Positions 60,227 through 64,000 of a stretch of DNA of 64,000 nt are shown in pieces. The position numbers and the translations under genes were made by a program. Below the pieces are notes generated by a model that saw only the letters and a program-made list of their open reading frames with translations, searched no databases and was not told where the DNA came from. The stretch covers positions 148,860,502 through 148,924,501 of the forward strand of contig OZ018329.1 in NCBI GenBank assembly GCA_963969495.1, in the 5' to 3' direction. Each line of letters begins with the position of its first letter. The first letter of the stretch is position 1. This DNA is from Ceratothoa steindachneri. Its lineage: Eukaryota > Arthropoda > Malacostraca > Isopoda > Cymothoidae.

Positions 60227-63200
60227 TAATAATGTTTCATCTTTGACAGGTGCGTTGTTTTGCCTTAATGAGTGCATTCGATTATTTTAATGTTACACTG
60301 TATCGCTTTAAAATGTGAATCTAAAATCAATGAGAAAATATTTGATCCATATGTGAACCAAGCCCCGTTTTCCTCGATTGCCCGTGGGTAAGAATAATTG
60401 GATTGTCTAAACCGTTCACTAAAAAATTTCGAAATTTATTGACATTTATCAACCCTCGCAACCTTTCGAGATTATAAACAGTTCCCCCAAGGGCTACAAG
60501 AGCCGTGTATTTTCGCCCCTTTATTTTATTTCAACCAAAAACTTTCGCAAATATTTTCGCTTCTTCGTCATTTAGTCAATATGAAAGATGAAAATCACTC
60601 CGAATAAATTCTATTATTAGTGATGTTACGAATAGTGGTTAAATTATAGTTATTCTTTTGATACATTGCTTTTCTTCGTATAATATCTTGATAGCGAAAC
60701 ACATTCGATTACAATACCCTCTCCTGTTGTGTCCAATAGCGATGATATGTGACTTGTGCGTTCCTTGCATACTAAGCAGACAATTTTAAATTGCAAGGCA
60801 GAATAATAAAATAAATGATTTGAGGGAGGCGAAGCCTCTTTAGAGGTCTGCTCTTAATTAATTTTCCTTTGTTTATTAGCGTCGTTTACTGTCTGCCGCT
60901 TTGTGGTGTTGATGTGGTAGCATTACTCTAATCTATATTGCGTCGTCAGCCTTTCTCATGCAGCTGACTAATCACGAGTGCAAATTTCTTTACCCATGTG
61001 GTAAGAATCTTATTTAAAGCATTTGCAGTGACTCACACCTCTTTCCTTTGCTCCGTTTCTCCCCTGCGCTCTCTCTCGGTCCCCAATAGTCTTCTTTAGC
61101 TTTGTAACTTCCATAGATTTTCTCTTCACTTGAACTAGAAATCTCTTACAATTTACCTCAATGAATTCTTTCTTTCTCTTGCACGAATCCTCTTCTGCAT
61201 TGTTAGCCATGCACTTCTTTCCTCCTTACCTCTAGTTGACGGCGTGCCCTATACATTTACGATGCAAGAGGAGTCTTAGGACAGCCCGTACTTCTACTAC
61301 TGAAACAACTATTTCCTCCCTAACATACATCCTTACCACTCACTCCTACAACTCCTTTCTGAAATATGTGTCTGAGACATCCCCCTGCCGTATGTTCTAT
61401 GAAAATGTAAACATAACCAAAACACCTTAAATTTCTACGTCTCTCATTTTTTTTGTGAAACCAGTCTCTTTTCCGCATCATTTTTGCCAATTACTCTGAG
61501 TTCTTCTCTGGCAAGATTTTTGATATCTGATGTTATAAATTCTGTCCCTAAATCTCTCAGCATGGTAGTTCTCCCTAACTCCGCATCTTAAATCATTCTC
61601 TCTTGCCACCGTATTATTTATAAGAAAGTAACATACACTCCCCCCCCCTCCTTATCTCCTCAAAATTTCGATGATGTTTGATTCGTTCCCTCCAATGTTC
61701 TATAGTCAGCTCCTACCTTTTATTCTTTCTCACATACTTGGGTTCTTTAACACTTCTCTCCCAATTAGTGTGGCACCATCATATTTAAAACACATTGGCC
61801 ATCGACGAATTCTAAATAAAAACTTTCTGGACCGAAACGACAAATTACTATCTAATTTATCCATCTTACGTCCCTTATCATAATCTTTCCAGACAAGATG
61901 TACTCAGCTAGAAACCCCTAACAATAAGCAAGACAAAATTCTGTTCATTCATTCAAACTTCAATACCAAACGATCAGGTCGCTCGTTGGCTGCCCTCAAA
62001 ATCCAACAGGCAGCAGGCAGCTAAAGGGAGGCCCCGAACTTTCTTCATTCATTTCACTATTACCTGCCCATTGTTAGTCCCAACGCCTAGCTTAAAAGGC
62101 GCGAAACCAACGTATTAAGGTTGTAAACACAAAGGGAAGTGGTTGAAGGCCATGGAAAAAAGAAACCAATAAATAAGAGTAAGGTTTTTGAACTCTCGTT
62201 AGTTCATAGTTTAAATGAAACGGGAGAGATACGAGGGAAAATTTGAAGGACTTGTTCTGTTCTCCCGGGAATAAGAAATTGTGTACTTACCTTGAGTAGC
62301 TTCGGAAAGGAAACCTTACCATCGAAAACCACTAGACCGTACTTTGAAGGGGAGAAAACGGAACGAGTCGGGAGTCTTGAATAGGCAGATATTTACGAGG
62401 GGAGATCAAGTACAATTGAGATAATCACTAAAGTAGAAAAGGGGGGTCCCAGGGTGCGGGGAAGAGAAATTTCATTCCTCCGCGACCTAGGGAGTCTTGT
62501 GGCAATAAAGTCAGCACACGTGCGGTGTGAGATAGCGGTGCGAAAGCATGGTCCATTTTTCTTAACCCATTCTAGTAAGCATCAAGTTCCGTATGTGAAT
62601 ACCAGTTAATTCGAGTGATATCGTTCCTTCGTCCTATTAAAGGAAAGCGCCCATAAATCTTTCTTTATCCTATATTCCTGAAGTTTTTAGTACGCTAAAA
62701 CTGAGAGAATGCGACTGTGGAAGAGGTCTCGAGAAAAAAACAGCCACTTGTATGTTATTTTGTGGTGTAGACTGATGCGAGTCCATTGTTCTGGGTAAAT
62801 ATATGACACCCAATGCTCGAGGCAAGGTTTATAATCCCGACAACATCACCAACGGGTAACAATTGGAACAGTTATGACCAAGATGATGAAGTTGTGGTAA
62901 TTTCAAATTTTAACGCAGTCTCAGGAAAAAATTGGCAGGAATGCGTCCTATTCTACAAATCCGACAAAATGTGTTGACGATCTTATATGACAACTATATG
63001 ATCCAATAAACATCATGGATAATTACTGGTAATCTTCAAAGATAGATAGCCTCACGCAATTGACCGACAGTTTCTAGGGTTGTGTCTGCCGTGGGGGCAT
63101 TCAGAAATCTCATAGTTTTCGAGTTTATTCGTCCTTCCTTGAAATGCCTATCAGGGTAAAGCGCTCTGGTGTTACAATAAAGTCCCTAAAATCTATCTGA

Positions 63201-63622
63201 AGCAATCGGAAGGTTTTTGTATCTGCCTAGCTGCTTTGTGAGATCCAAAATGGAAAATATTCAGAAAAACCTCAACAATAAGTTTCATCAATAATAAAAA
63301 ATCAATAATAGGAGCACCCCCATGCACAAACGCTAGCCTACTATCTCAGAAGGGTGCTGTTCGCTCTACTGAGTGGCCGAAGGTCATAGTCATCTAATTT
63401 GCTCCCATGAATATGGGGCTTTTCCGTAGTGTTTCGTATACAGTCAAGCCCCCCCCCTCCCTCGTAAAGTATATTTTTTTTCATATAAGAATAATATTTT
63501 TTAGCGTTTTACTCTTTTGATTCAATAACAAAGCTCCAGGGAGAAAAACTGACCCATAGAGGAAGAGAACCAGAGCGCGAATTTGGATTCAGCGAAGGAA
63601 TGCATTTTTTAAAGCGCGTGAC
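60227..63622. other. Unassigned stretch
   Basis: 3.4 kb without a recognised gene or element. A pyrimidine-rich part at 61200-61700 gives frames on both strands without motifs. Confidence 0.4.
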
Positions 63623-63882
63623 TCTATAGGGTATCGTGTCTGTCCGTCGTTCGGATCGTAAACATTTTATTTTCCAATGAGTTTTTGTAAGTTTTGAAGT
63701 TCGTAAGGTCAGATGATATGTTTGTTAATTACGTTTGTTAATTGAAGTAATTAAGAGTAAGCGACTTAAGTCTGTTAACCTTATTTCTTATTATTTTTAA
63801 AATGCTATTTTTTTTTAATAAACCCGCATTAATTAGAATATTAGAATAATTATTTCTATCCCGGAATTTTTAAAACGAATGA

Positions 63883-63914
<32 letters not shown>

Positions 63915-64000
63915 TAGTCTCAAAACCTTTGGCCATGGCTGTATTTATAAACAAATACCGTTACCATTTCTCGCTCTACAAGAGGCTTCATTTTCGTAAT
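63623..64000 (+). mobile_element. Helitron-type 5' end, runs off the window
   Basis: TCTATAGGGTATCGTG followed by TCTGTCCGTCGTTCGG matches the start pattern at 24882. AAGTTTTGAAGTTCGTAAGG follows, similar to the sequence after the array at 25555-25580, but without the 121-bp array between. The base before TC is C, not A. A short (TA)n run lies at 63883-63914. Confidence 0.5.

Noticed and set aside
61010..61210. Charged 66-codon frame on minus, at first taken for a LINE reverse transcriptase piece
   Set aside because: Only loose similarity in charged residues; no active-site or flanking motif.

Overview
This is a stretch of eukaryotic nuclear DNA from an animal, most likely an arthropod with a large, repeat-rich genome. 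The reasons are the density of decayed transposons of animal type (Tc1/mariner, PIF/Harbinger, Helitron, LTR and non-LTR elements), long AT and CT microsatellites, several minisatellites, and mariner relics of a type I associate with arthropods such as sea lice (from memory, not a search). I found no intact host protein gene, rRNA, functional tRNA or CRISPR array. Almost everything recognisable is a mobile element or its remains.

Region by region. 0.7-17.0 kb: two long inverted arms (736-3278 and 15589-17008) face each other across 12.3 kb. The left arm is longer because a unit of about 390 bp is present four times there and once on the right. Between the arms lie reading-frame relics I could not assign (minus strand 9.5-11.2 kb, plus strand 13.6-14.65 kb), a mariner relic that was split by a PIF/Harbinger element, and one end of an hAT-like element. 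18.4-20.9 kb: a nearly complete but decayed non-LTR retrotransposon (endonuclease plus reverse transcriptase). 21.2-21.9 kb: a CpG-rich block with a TATA box. 24.9-25.6 kb: a Helitron-type 5' end with a five-copy 121-bp array, followed by pieces of another LINE. 27.8-28.1 kb: a 16-bp satellite. 29.3-30.8 kb: a Tc1 transposase relic running into a minisatellite of about 40 bp. 32.7 kb: a mariner N-terminal relic.

33.6-45.4 kb is the clearest structure: a Helitron on the minus strand (5' TC end at 45447, HUH Rep domain, helicase start). It was hit by one full LTR retrotransposon (38419-43547, target duplication CCCTC) and a solo LTR (36709-37849). A second solo LTR of the same family (33643-34949) sits at its last recognisable helicase codons. 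Removing the first two insertions mentally brings the Helitron reading frame back together at both joints, which fixes their boundaries to the base.

46.5-50.1 kb: long CT and AT microsatellites around a Tc1 element with 170-bp inverted ends. 49.9-51.0 kb: a possible third solo LTR. 52.1-52.6 kb: a tRNA-like sequence next to a perfect-looking 170-bp inverted repeat. 53.6-58.6 kb: four tandem arrays, the largest 1.65 kb of about 45-bp units in alternating types. 59 kb: another Tc1-like relic. 60.2 kb: a tRNA-like relic. 63.6 kb: a third Helitron-type 5' end running off the window.

The elements do not form a pathway; they record a layered history of insertion. Coordinates of element ends are exact where a target duplication is quoted and approximate elsewhere.
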